This document shows, piece by piece, positions 50,601 to 62,639 of a stretch of 64,000 bases of DNA. Position 1 is the first letter of the stretch. Each line of letters opens with the position of its first letter. The notes under the pieces were generated by a model. That model had not been told where the DNA came from and did not search any database. It saw only the letters and a program-made list of their open reading frames with translations. The DNA is from Megamerina dolium (taxonomy: Eukaryota > Arthropoda > Insecta > Diptera > Megamerinidae): contig OY978525.1 of assembly GCA_963854835.1 (NCBI GenBank), positions 106,064,417 to 106,128,416 of the forward strand, in the 5' to 3' direction. The position numbers and the translations under genes were made by a program.

Positions 50601-53600
50601 TAATATCAGCAAATTACTCGCTATAGTGATTCTAATTGATTCATATGAAAATTGGTATATTTATCTATATTTTCTTATCGTTATTAGGTAGGTAATCAAC
50701 TATTTTATTCGCTCTACTTAATTGAATTCTGTGTACATTGACTGTATTTGTACTCGTAAGAATAAAGCAGTTTTTGAAACAATGAAGAAAAAAAAAAGAA
50801 AGGATTAATAAAATTCATGCCGCTTTAAATAATTAATTTGTTTTTCTTTTCATTTAATTTTTACATAATTAATAATTCTGTTTTAGTATACCATTAAGTT
50901 TATTATGAGAATAACAAAACGCAACAAAGTGTAGTATAAATATTATTTCTAATAAAAAATAAACTCTCTATTAGTTAATTAGTTAAATTCAATAATAAAA
51001 CATACAAATTAATTTACTTAATTGAGAATGCATTCTTTTTGAAATCTAATTTAATATATTCAATATAGAACATAAGATGCATACCTGGTGTCGGCGTTAA
51101 ATGTCCAGTAGATGATGGTCTAGAACCGGACATAACTAGATGTTGTTGCGGATGACTTAGAACACTTAAATTGGCGGCTTGTTCGGCACCTGAACCATTT
51201 GTTCCTGTGCCACCGCCACCTGTACCACTTATACTATTGCCACCTGTTATCACACCGCTGCTATTCATGGTGGCAATTGAAAGTGCATTACTACTGCTGC
51301 CATTATTATTATTATTGTTACCAAGAGATAAACCATTTCCATTTCCATTACCACTGCCAGCTGAACCATTACTATTCTGTTGATGGCCGCCAGAGAGATC
51401 ACGCGGTGGGGATTGTGGTTCCGATTTAATTGAAACTGGCGATGTAGCAGGCGGTGGTGTTGTATTCGAAACGGCCAAATGCGGTAGACTGTAAATATAT
51501 GAATATATAATAAATATAAGCTACTCAGACTCCGTATATATATAATATAGTATACCCTGTGTGTTGCACTAGTCCCTGATGCGTAGGCCATGATGGTAAA
51601 CTCATTACATCGGAGGAACTCATTGAGAAATCTTGTGGCCCAAATGAATAGCCCGTTAGCGCTGGTATTGGTGTTTGTAATGTGACAACGGGCGTATTGA
51701 GTGATGCATGATTGTGCCGTTGCTAGAAAATTACAATATTCATAATAATTAGTTGAAATGCACAAAGAAATTAAAATCAATAGCCACTAAGGAATTTTGA
51801 AAATGATATAAAAATAATTATTATTGATGTCCTGATGGTGGAGCTGTTCCACTACGATAATGCACCAGCCCACCGTACTTCGCCGACCTGGCTCTCCTTG
51901 ACTTTTTTGTGTACCATGAAAATATGGCTCGGAGGAAAAAATTCAGCTCAAATGAGCCGAGCCAGAAGAGCGTTTTTTGGATTTTGATAAATCAAATGCA
52001 TTTTTCGGAGACTCAAATAACAAAAAATTTTCATTTTTTCCCAAAAAATGGATTCTCATATGGGAAATAAAATTGATTTTACATTTGTAAGCATATTTTT
52101 AGAAAAATGTACTTATTTATCTGAGCCTCTGATTAATGCAAATTATGTGATATTTCTTTAGGATGTTCTGATATTCAGATAAAATTTTCAAATTTGATGT
52201 TCCTTTAAAGAAACATTTCTAAAAATTTGCTAAAAAAATTCCGAAATTAAAATTAACCAAAGGGTATTATATTTTTTCGCTTCCCAAGAATGGACGGATC
52301 TACGTTCCGGAAGCACTCGACCACGTGGTCGACTAAGGTCCATTCACCTCATCAGTATATGGAAATGCTTTGTACGGGAACAAAACAAAATATTTGCATA
52401 TTTTTGTTGCTACAACAACAACAATATAATATTTTTTCTAACTGAAATCATGAAGGCTGTATAATAATTTAGTCTTCAAACATTCTAAGACATTGATATG
52501 AAAGGCATTGTAATAGCTTAGACAGACAGCAGCGTTAATCCGGATTACCGGCTCCCTTAATCCGAATAAAATATTAACAGACAGACAGACGGCAGTATTG
52601 CGGATTCACTACACGGCTGATTGCTGTTTTATTAGGTCTGCTCACTTACATTAAAAAATATAAATAAATATGTGGCACTTAAAGCCCCAAAGGGCTAATT
52701 GGCCGAGTTTCTCTTCCATTACTGTTGTGCGTCTTAAATTTTGGACAATATTAGAAGGGACCTACTTATTTTAGCCGGTTCCGAACGGCAGAACACTTGT
52801 GACATCACTTTTCTGAGCTTTGTCACAGAGTTCTTTAAGAAGCTTTTTCATGGCAAGTTGTTACTGTCGGAAGAATTGCCAATTGCTTGCCGACAGGTGG
52901 GTACCGTTTGAAAGAAAAATCTTATCGATATTAAATTTGTTATGCATCAGCCGGGGATTGAACCACGACCTACAGATCAGAAGGCAAACACACTAACCAC
53001 TGAGCTACGGCACCCACTGCTCACTTACATTACTATCACTATTAATTTCTGTCATCTGTCACTCTCGATATGAGAAAATCTACAAGAAGTACGTGAACTG
53101 AAAATTATCAGAAACTTGTAAATTGACATTCACAGTTCGTAATTGACAGCTGGATTTATTTGTTCGCCAACGCTTTTCATGTTGAAAACTGTTAAGAATT
53201 GTTGAAAGTTTTTTGTTAGCGAACACACCTAATATTTTGTAAAATGGATCGAGAAAAATTCACAATAGAAAATTTTCAGCAGTGTTGCTCATATAGCTTA
53301 TGCGGATTAGCTGCAGTTAATGCCCGAGTTAATTCGAATTAACTCGGTAATCCGGAATTAGGCTGCCGTCTGTTATAATGAAATTCTGATCAATTCTATT
53401 GGAGGATTAAGTATTGTTGAAGACATTAATAGCTGGTTTGTGACCAAAAAAAGACAAATCAATAAGTTCGTCAACGTCTGTGCTCTTAAGCGGCGATCCT
53501 CCAAATTGTCTTTCTTTTAGTTTCTGTAAAAACTTTATGTCTTGGGTGACTGTTTTGCTTCATGAGTCATATTCATGACTCATTTTATTTAATTTTAAGG

Positions 53601-56600
53601 GAAAACGATTTTAGTCATTAAACTGAAAAAAAAAATTCAATAGAAATATCTTACATCTGTGTATGAAATATCATCTGCTGCTGACATATTTTGAGCAAGT
53701 GTTGGCGTTGGTATGACAACACGTAAATTGGAAGCGCGTCCATTTTGTCCACCCGGCGATTGTTGTTTATGCGGCAAGTGATGTGCTGTAAATATTATTA
53801 ATGCAAATTCAAAATGATTACACAAATTAGCACTCAGACTAAAAACACTCAGATTAAAAAGTAGTAAATATGAATGTAGTAAATAAGTAAAAGGGATGAA
53901 GATCATTAATGTCATTGATGAGTAATTACATATTATTTAAGGATTTTTGAAATTTTCTAAATATGTTAGAGAGTAGATCGAGCAGAAAAGGATTTAGATT
54001 AATATAAATTAAATTTTTTTTTTAAATGATTATTCTATATTTAAGCTATAAATACCTAAGTAGTATGCATGAGTGTATAAAAGCGGAATTTTTTTAATGA
54101 TGTATAATGTATGAAAATATGTTAAAAAAAAAAATAAACAAAATAAAATGAGAATAAAAAAAAAAAGAAGAAACAAGGAGAACATGCTCACATTTGTTAT
54201 TGTTATTATAGTTGTTATGGCTATGGTTATGTGCTTGATTATTATCATGATTATTGATTTGCCCACCTATACCAGGACTTGGACCCGGACTTGGGGATCC
54301 ACCAAGCGGCGAATGTGAATGTGGATAACCATTTGACATCTCCAACATTGAACCAGATGGATAAACTGTTGTTGGTGGCAGTTGTATGTGATAACATTTG
54401 AGCGATGATATATTGAATTGAATATGTTTTTTGTTTTATTTTGTATAAATTTCGATTTATAGAGAAAAAAAGAGAATACGTAAAATTTGTAAGCATAATT
54501 ATATAAAATATATCGATATGGAAGAAAATGTAAATATGTAAAATGTAAACGATATGTTCTTATTAAATAAGTATAGTGCAATAAATATAATGCGATGGAA
54601 ATAGAATACAATAAATCACAAACATGCATTGAAATTTAAGTATTTGATATAAGAAACAAAGTATAATAGAAGAAATAAATTGAAAAAAAAAGCTACTTGC
54701 AAAATGCATATGAAATAAAATATTTGTAATGAAATTCTGATGAATTTTATTGGAGAATTCCAACTGGTCTAGGTTATTTGCAATACATGCGACAGCTCCG
54801 GGCATCGCAGAGGTACTAGCATTGGCATCATTCGACCGTTCAAGGCTCTTTCAAGTAGCTATGATTCATCGGAAAGTTCGATATTTTGATGCTTCAATAA
54901 ACCAGCTGGAATTTTCCTGTCTTTGTCAAAATTAATCAGAATATAATCTTCTTAAAGAATGACTTGGTTTCAGTCATGATGCAGAAAATATGCTGTACTA
55001 TGCAATATTTAATTAAAAAAATTTTTTTTTTAAATATATAATCATAAAAAATACAACAAAACAAAATTTTAAAGTTAAATAAAAAAATAAAAAAATAAAA
55101 TAAAAATGCAACGCAAAAAGCATAAATAAACGCAGAAACATGAAACATAATAATAAAATGAAATTGTGCTTTTGTTCAACACTAACTTATCAATGACATC
55201 CCACCTGAATCCGTTTCCGAACTCGATGGTCTCGGACTGATATTCGTGTGGGACATTTGTGGGCTGGCCTGCAGCATACTATCGCCATATGCTCCCGCAA
55301 CTGGCACCGAAACTGGTAGCGTATAATTTGAATTTGTCATATTACGCGCTGCAGCAGCAGCACCACCAGCACGTTGCATCATCATTTGAAAGTCTTCGTC
55401 GATTTTATTATATTTGGCTTCAGTACGGGGCGTTAATGTATAATCAGTTTCTTGTTCGGGTGAATCGGGTGACATGACGCCATTTTTATTCTCCTTCTGT
55501 TGTGATTTTAGAATAGGAAAATATGAAAATAAGTTCAAATTAGTTATATTCACATTAAATGTATGATTGATCATAGGAATGTATATTTTTGTAATATAAA
55601 AACATCAAATATCGTGTATTTAAAATTGTTAAATATTAATAATTTGGTTAAGGTATACCTCTATGTATAGCCGCAATACAAATTTAGCTTAAATCAAATT
55701 AAATAGACTAATTGAAAATAATTAAATATCCAACTAGCCAATTGGATAACAAAATTCGAGAAAAAAAATATCTGATTTACATCGGAAGAGTACAACATCT
55801 TTCATCAGGAAAATGCACCGGTTTGCAAAAGTCCTCAATTCAAAGAATAAATTCAAGTATACTCTAGGACGAATTCCTTGAGCAAACTGCTTACGTATAA
55901 GATCGGACTACCACTGAACTCCATATTTTTTTCAAACTCTAAAAGAAACGTCTACGTGAAAAACGACTTTCGTCAAAGGATGAAATCACATAAGCCGTCT
56001 CTAACTGAGATTAAAGAAGATTGTACTGAAGAAATTAAAAATTCATTAATTTTTGCTTTTAAAACTTCTTTGTTTGCCAAATATTTGGAACTAATAGCTT
56101 CAAAGCATAACAGATGAGAGTGCTTATGGAATTTCGGTAAGACTAGAAAGGACCTTGCGGCATGATTTATTCCACGCATTTGTAAAAGACAGTTAAAGCT
56201 CTAAGCTTTTTCATGATTTCAGTGATCGATAGATGTGTGCATATTTTGTTGAATTAATGTCGTATAAAATTTTTACAAAAATATTACAATATTAAAACAA
56301 GATTTTGTATTTTTTTTTTAGTAAAAAATACACATAATAAAATCAACAATGAACGTGTTAATTATTATAATAAGAATTTTTTTACTCAGTGTACTCGAAA
56401 TCATTATCTAACCTCATGTTTGATTCATCAAAGTTCAAAATGCGTACATAAATTAAAATCTCAAATTAAAACGCTCGAATATTAGAAATTTGATAGTCAA
56501 AAAATACAAAAAAAATTAAGAGAAACTCCTCAACATAACGTGCGGTAAATTAATAAACCTCTTAATATCATAAATATGATTATCAAATGCTCCTAAACAG

Positions 56601-59600
56601 ATTTCAAACATAAATTATGCAATTTAATGTGAGTTTTCTTATTTTACATTTTTACCCACGTGACTGATCTATTGCTAATAATCAAAACGATTACTTAATT
56701 ATGTTTGACCAAGTTTCATGCTCAATTTGAGAATACTCTCTCCCTTATTTTCGCTCATTCCATTTACAAAACAACATTCAATAATCACTGAAGCGTTCAA
56801 AATCTTCTTGTGCATGCATTGCGTTATCGAGAGCCCTATCTAATCACCCTCAACATTAAACAACAATATTTACGCTATTGTGTATTTGTGTAGATACAAA
56901 ATGACTCAATTACGCAGTTGACACTTAACAAAGCTCAAGTGTCATTTCGAATTTGCATGTTTTATGCAAAATCATGTAAATCTCATAGTATTAACATTAT
57001 AAAACATTTGCAGGCTCTCGCTCTCTCTCTCTCTCTCTCTTTCTCAATGTGTACGTGTGGTGTGTACACAAAAGAAACCAAAACAATAAAATTAAAATAA
57101 TACAAGTATATACTTATAAGAAATGCAAATACTTAAAAGTGCTAATATGCAACAATATTTAGTAGTCGCAATAACAACAAGGATTATAATTTACAAAGTG
57201 CTACATACGAATGTATAAGAAAATGTTTCAATATTTAATAGCTTCAATTAAATTTGCATAATTTTATGCAATAAATAACAAAAGAAAAATCACGATATTT
57301 GAGCGATGAGCAAAGAGCTTTGTGCTCACATTAGTATGATACAAAAACACACCCTAAATTGGCATTCATATTATACATATTTGTTATCATAATCATGTGT
57401 AATAAACATGTATAAATATGTATTATGATGTACTTATCATTTTTTTAAATCAGTCAAACGATGTTACCTCAATAATATTTTTATTTGTAAGCGATTCATG
57501 TGGTTCATTATATTCGGTATATTTGAGTAACACTTTGTCCATATCGGTACTGGCATATTGATATAATTTATTGCTCGATGAAAATATAATGAGCGCTATT
57601 TCACAATCACACAGCACTGATAATTCATATGCTTTTTTCATAACGCCAAATTTGCGTTTATTGAAAGTCACCTGGAAATGAAAAGAAAATACAAAATCGT
57701 TAAATAAATCGTAAAAATAATGACACAAAACATATAGCCAAAACAAATTTTCAATTAATTTGAATATTGTAATTTTAATTAATTACTCTTTATTTGATTA
57801 TCTAACATAAATATATGAAAGTACTTTTATAAGATTATCCATTTTGTGCTTCAGGATTTGGCAGCACTGTTTCAGTGACATCTGTCAAACAGAACTGTCA
57901 TCATCATATGCTTAGTTTAAGGTTTGCCATCTTACAAAATGGATCGTTTAACAATCGCTTAACAATGATTTTTCGCATTAAATTTTCTTCAGCGATGTGG
58001 CTCATTTCAACAAAAGTGACATGCTGTTGGCATATGCCGACGATATTGACATAATCGGCATGAACACGCGAACAGTCAGTGCAGCATTCTCAGAGTTGGA
58101 AAGAGAGCCGCGTCAAATAAGTTTTGCGGTGAACGAGGGCAAGACGAAGTATCTAGTGTCAACAAACAAAGAGCCCGACTACGCTTTTGAAGTAGTAAGA
58201 GACTTTGTCTATCTTGGAAACAGCATTAACAGCAGTAATGACGTCAGCCTGAAGATATTGCGTAGGATCACTGTTGCAAACAGATGTTACTTTGGGCTAA
58301 GTACGCAATTGAGAAGTCGAACCCTATCTCGAAGAACAAAAACTACAAACTCTACAAGTCTCTCATCATGCCTGTCCTTACACATGGCGATGAAGTCTGG
58401 ACAATTTCCACCTTGGATGAGCGAATGCTTGGAATTTTCGAGAGAAAAGTCCTACGCAAGATCTTGGGACCTATTTGCTTTGGTGATGAGTACCGAATAA
58501 GGTACAACCATGAGCTGTACAAGCTGTATGCCGATATTGACATAGTAAAGCACATCAAAATCCAGCGGCTGTGCTGGGTAAGTTATGTAGAACGAATGGA
58601 AGAAAGAACACGCTCCAGGAAAGAAGGTGTTATATTCGGCACCCAATGGAGGACGACGCAGAAGAGGAAGACCAAACCTCCGGTGGAACGACTAAGTAGT
58701 GGCGATTAGAATTTCTAACTGGCGCCAGCTAGCTAAGAATAGAGATGTCTGGCGAAGCATGTTATATTCGGCCTGAATCGATATTCGGTTATTATGGCCA
58801 CATAACGAACTAACGAACAATGTGGCTCATTTCTCACTCGATGGTTAAGTTAATAAGCAAAATTGTCGAATCTGGGGCAGTGAAAACCCACGAGTGACTG
58901 CTGAGACACCATTATATTTGCAAAAAGTCACCGTCTAGTATGCCATTTGGTCTGGTGGTGTGATTGGCCCGTACTTTTTTGAAAATGACAAAGGTGAGAC
59001 CATAAATTCTCATCGCTTTAGCCAAATGATTATCGATTTATTTTATAAATTATTATTTTTTTTTTTTTTTTTTTTTTGTTGCAAAAAATTTAAGATATGG
59101 ACCTGGAGGAGATGTGGTTCCAACAAGACACGAGCCACGCAACACGACGTAGGACGTGTAATTTCTCGTTTCAGCGATGAGAAATGGCCATCAAGATCGT
59201 GCGATTTATCATCGTTTGACTTAATGTAATATTGAAAGTATTCAATTTGAGATGTATTCAAGTCACCGAATTGTTTTCAATGATCTCAGGCTTCAAGTGA
59301 CAACTTTAACGTCAAAGTAAAATGAAGCTGTCAATAACATATTGTATACAGAACATAAATTCTACAATCTTCAAAGATTAGCATCAATTTACTCATATAG
59401 CACTAGCTATAGCGAGATATTATGAAATTTGCATATTTCGTAGTATAAAAAATGTCGAATAAGACATGCAATAAGACTGAAAAAAATCGATAAGACTGTT
59501 GAAATTTTCACTTTTCTTTCGAAATTCTTCAAATATATTAACTTTATATATATATCAAACTAATGACTTTCAATTAATTCGAATTGGTGAGAAGTATATA

Positions 59601-62438
59601 TTTTATGTCTTCATTGTTCTAATGAATATTCGATTCGATTCAAAGTAAATGAAACTTTTTTCAATAATTCATTTAGATAAAAAGTTCTTTCGCTTGAAGA
59701 TCTCGGTAGCATTTGTGAAACCTGTCGAATATACATAAATAATAAAAGTTATTTGTGACCTTGTGAGATGGTTGCATCCAGCTCAACATTTGTTTAGTCT
59801 TAGTAAAATGGCTATTATAAGCACCATGGTTCTTCGAAGCTCTTACTTTCAATTATGTATTTATGTATGTAAGTAAAGTAAGTACTTAGAAATTTCTTAA
59901 TATAAATTAATAACTTTAAGCAATGAAACTCACAGATATTTGTAAGCCATATTAATATGTACATTTGCCTATATCATGTTCCTTGTAACCTCAGAATAAT
60001 AATAAATTGAATGTACTGATTAATAAAATGCTTCCTTTGACATTGAAGACTGAATATTTCCACCATAGAGGAAGTTAAGTAATTACTAGTAATAGTAAGT
60101 AATTTGTTGATAAAACCTTACAAAAGTATACCACGTTTCTGTGGGGGCTTGGTGAGTAAATATATATAAAAAAAAAAATATTAACTCAAATTAATTAGAA
60201 CAGCAAGAACGCATGAAACTGACAATGACGAGCACAAAAGAAATACTTCAACAAGATGAATTAGAAATATTAAAATAAATAGTTTTCTTCTACATACATA
60301 AGTATATCTATAATATATTGTTTGTTATAATGACTTGATACAAATTTATTTTTTATACAACATGCGTCATTTTGTACGTTAATTTGTATAAATTTTGAAA
60401 TTAATTTGATTATGCCTTTCTCGCATAAAAGGGTCAATTGGTACCAGTGGTTATCATTAATTCCCGGATCTTTTGGCAGATCTTTAAAAATGTGTGTGTG
60501 TGGAATTTAACTTCCATTTCATTGGTCAGATTTATTGGTATAGATTCTGATACAATACTGATTTGATTCCACATTAATATTCACTTCAAAAATGGCCCCT
60601 TCGCACAGTGTGTCGATTCCATACAAAGCGAGGACCAAAATCGAAGGAGTATTTGGATTTCAATGAAATTTCGTATATTAGTAAATTTTAGGTAACTAAT
60701 CTTAAATTTGAAATTATTATATTGGTTTGACAATTTTTTTACGTTTTTGATAACGTGTGGAATTCAAATGAATAATTTATTTATTTGTTCCTTAATAAAT
60801 CGCTGGTATTTTGTGCATCGAATATCATTATCCATTTTATTGTGAGATTTATTGCTCAAAAATGCCAAAAACTTTTCCGCATATATCATTACTAAAATTG
60901 TAATTAAAACTATAAATCAAAAATGATAAAAATCGTTGTTTGTATGAAAATGTTGCATACTTTTAGGCATTTACTTTGAGAGTCACATATAATTACGATG
61001 TACATGAGCAAAAGGTATATAGAATTATTATTATATACGATCCTAAAAGTATGCCCTATTTTTTTAACAATTCTCCTGAATTCTTGTCGAAAATATGATG
61101 TTTGAACTAATTTTTAAATCATATTTTTAACCAAGAAGTTTCGAAATGGGTCGAAAGGGATCGATAGTTTTTATAATATATACTCAAGGTCAAAGGTCAT
61201 ACTTTAGCATATAAAAAGAATTTAAGCATGACTCGCCGGGACTTTTTTTTTCTGCAACTCTAAAGTTGAACATTTTTATTTTTTTTTTAAATAAATCACC
61301 CTTAATTGAAAATTGTAACTGCTGCGTCAAATATTATTATACTTAAAAAATTTTGTGATATATTTCTATTCAACGGCAGCAATCAGCAAGTCAATATATA
61401 CTTTTTAATTTTTTAATTTTAATTTTTCATGCCTTAAAATGATAATCATGCATTTTTATTTTTATGAAAGTTGGTCGACTTGCAATTTTATTAAAATTTT
61501 CTTCAGTTTGACTATTCCCTCTAAAATGATACGATATTCATGAAAATCGATGATCCAAAATTTTCGATATATTTCCACTAGTCGATGCACTGTGTTTTGT
61601 TGCATTGCAGTTTTGATTAATTTAAAAGAACAATCTGAATCTAAATTTATAATAATCAAAATCAAACAAATCAATCCATTAATCGGAATTTTTATTAATC
61701 AAAAATTGTTTCACTTTTAATTTTTTTTTGTTTTGGAAATTTTCATTTTGAAATATAAAATTCAAACCGAACGATATTTGAAAAGGTACCTGTCATCTTT
61801 GTATTGAAAACAAAGCTATTATAAACATTTTATATATTTTATTCGAATTAATAAAAATTCCGATTAATCGAATAATTTCGATTTTGATTAAGTGATTATT
61901 TTATTAATTGATTAATCTAAATAGATTAATCTAATAGTAATTGATTATTCAGATTATTTGCATCAACTACTATTCGCACGAACCTAATCCTTAATAAATT
62001 AGAATATTGTTAATTTATAAAATTGGAATTAATCGATCTCAAATTGCTTAAACACGTTTTAACAAAAATATAAATTTTTGTTACTATTGTTTTTTCTTTT
62101 TTTTTTATAGTTAATCTATTGTATAACTAATCCATATCACGTTTAGGTATCGCACAAGGTTTTATAAACATTTACAATGATTTAAAAAAAGTTGTTGTTT
62201 GCTTTCATAAAAAAACGATTTAACATATTACAACTCTGTGTTGCTGACTTCTTGTAAATGTTGTGCATTGAAAAAACACACCTAATCATGAGAGAGGGTT
62301 TGCAATTGAGTTTACAAGACCTTATGACTTAACTAATTATATAATATTGTTTATACTTAAATATGATTGTAAAAATTATCTCACCTGTCGATTTCGTTCA
62401 TCTGTGATGCGTGAAATTTGAATTTTCTTTCTACCCAT
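47658..62438 (-). CDS. Mef2: Myocyte enhancer factor 2 (MADS-box transcription factor)
   Basis: This nuclear factor binds YTA(A/T)4TAR sites and drives muscle differentiation. Eight coding exons on the minus strand, all GT-AG, join in frame to 527 aa: 62438-62385, 57671-57468, 55496-55205, 54365-54267, 53785-53655, 51722-51556, 51488-51085 and 47890-47658. Exons 1-2 give the MADS box ([18 protein letters not shown], then [20 protein letters not shown]) and MEF2 domain through residue 86. Exon 3 carries VMSPDSPE and [20 protein letters not shown]. Later exons hold [64 protein letters not shown], and a last exon with Gln runs and the [12 protein letters not shown]-terminus as in the fly protein. 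Introns are 67 bp to 4.7 kb; introns 1 and 5 contain clear transposon insertions and intron 2 a doubtful relic. The exon 3 start (KENKNG) may be one of several alternative splices. Non-coding 5' exons were not found. Confidence 0.96.
47891..51084 (-). other. Mef2 intron 7 (3.2 kb)
   Basis: The intron is AT-rich, with TG microsatellites near 48462-48472 and 49505-49520 and GTTACGTTACG-type words near 48130-48147. I recognised no transposon or nested gene in it. Long open frames near 49038-49468 are low complexity. Confidence 0.55.
51820..51965 (+). mobile_element. mariner transposase fragment in Mef2 intron 5
   Basis: The + strand reads [15 protein letters not shown] (family HDNAPAH, second catalytic Asp). 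After a frame change it continues [11 protein letters not shown] and a KIWLGGK-like segment, the usual mariner order. The piece is about 150 bp and dead. Confidence 0.65.
52348..52426. repeat. Short dispersed motif, copy 2
   Basis: Partner of 36794-36875 in the same orientation. Non-coding; lies inside Mef2 intron 5. Confidence 0.6.
52523..53372. mobile_element. Non-autonomous DNA element with 28-bp TIRs
   Basis: The terminal 28 bases pair as inverted repeats with 24 matches: left starts CAGACAGCAGCGTTAATCCG, right (reverse complement) starts CAGACGGCAGCCTAATTCCG, both ending GGATTACCG. A further CAGACGGCAG word occurs inside the left end. Without the SINE and one target duplication it would be about 471 bp with no coding capacity. 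It lies in Mef2 intron 5. Confidence 0.6.
52654..53016 (-). mobile_element. tRNA-derived SINE, complete copy D with 16-bp target duplication
   Basis: A 363-bp element flanked by a perfect 16-bp duplication, CTGCTCACTTACATTA, at 52638-52653 and 53017-53032. On the minus strand it begins TGGGTGCCGTAGCTCAGTGG with a box-A-like TAGCTCAGTGG (53007-52997) and a box-B-like GGTTCAATCCC (52964-52954) about 32 bases apart, as in tRNA genes. The 270-bp body is shared with three other copies. The 3' end is ATATTTATTTATATTTTTT, which is A/T-rich, not poly-A, on the sense strand. Long direct duplications indicate LINE-mediated insertion. This is the youngest-looking copy. Confidence 0.85.
55790..56115 (+). 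mobile_element. Possible Tc1-like transposase relic in Mef2 intron 2
   Basis: The + strand reads [16 protein letters not shown] near 55799, resembling a second catalytic-Asp motif with Asp changed to Glu. It then has [16 protein letters not shown] and [14 protein letters not shown] near 55944-56035, similar to Tc1 C-terminal ends. There are stops between the pieces. The similarity is weak and could be chance. Confidence 0.3.
57930..59345 (+). mobile_element. Tc1/mariner-like element (family A) split by a retrotransposon, Mef2 intron 1
   Basis: An initial MDRLTIA near 57938 is followed after a deletion by SDVAHFS. This is interrupted by the insertion at 58009-58819 and resumes as [19 protein letters not shown], a .[11 protein letters not shown] segment, [20 protein letters not shown] and, near 59112, [11 protein letters not shown] (second Asp; the usual DGATCHTA is altered). 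A run of about 20 T near 59048-59066 interrupts the frame. Ends were not found as clear TIRs, so boundaries are approximate. Confidence 0.7.
58009..58819 (+). mobile_element. 5'-truncated RTE-like non-LTR retrotransposon with 14-bp target duplication
   Basis: Flanked by a perfect duplication ATGTGGCTCATTTC at 57995-58008 and 58820-58833. The 811-bp insert starts inside RT at [12 protein letters not shown] (the catalytic YADD box), continues [18 protein letters not shown], and after a frameshift near 58290 reads [35 protein letters not shown] and [20 protein letters not shown], ending at a stop near 58707. A short 3' UTR ends in CGAACTAACGAAC, a simple tandem tail as known for RTE elements. 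There is no RNase H. Truncated copies: 14640-15045, 23645-24150. Confidence 0.85.
59346..61677 (-). other. Middle of Mef2 intron 1, nothing recognised
   Basis: AT-rich DNA without recognisable coding or transposon signatures. In Drosophila, Mef2 muscle enhancers lie upstream of and within the first part of the gene (general knowledge), so unmarked regulatory DNA may be here. I could not identify any by eye. Confidence 0.4.
61678..61868. repeat. Short inverted-repeat element in Mef2 intron 1
   Basis: Two perfect 22-bp arms (ATTAATCGGAATTTTTATTA... at 61678 and its reverse complement ending at 61868) bound a 191-bp AT-rich segment. It looks like a MITE or a foldback fragment. No target duplication is clear. 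Confidence 0.55.
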
Positions 62439-62628
62439 GGCCGCAATTCTGACTAAATCTATCTCTTGATTGATATCGAATTTTGCACTTTATTAACAAA
62501 TTTTGTGTGTTTATAATTCAAGACAAACGAAACAAAAAACGATAACTACAATAATATTATTAATGCTTATAATTGTCTGTTTTTTTTTTTTTTAGTTTTG
62601 TTTCAAACCACTTTTAGTGATGGCACGT

Positions 62629-62636
62629 TATCGATA
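62629..62636. promoter_or_regulatory. DRE-like motif upstream of Mef2
   Basis: A perfect palindromic TATCGATA lies about 190 bases upstream of the Mef2 ATG, followed by a second ATCGATA. TATCGATA is the DREF-bound core-promoter element of flies (known). Whether a Mef2 promoter lies here is inference, since 5' non-coding exons could place the promoter farther away. Confidence 0.35.
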
Positions 62637-62639
62637 AAA

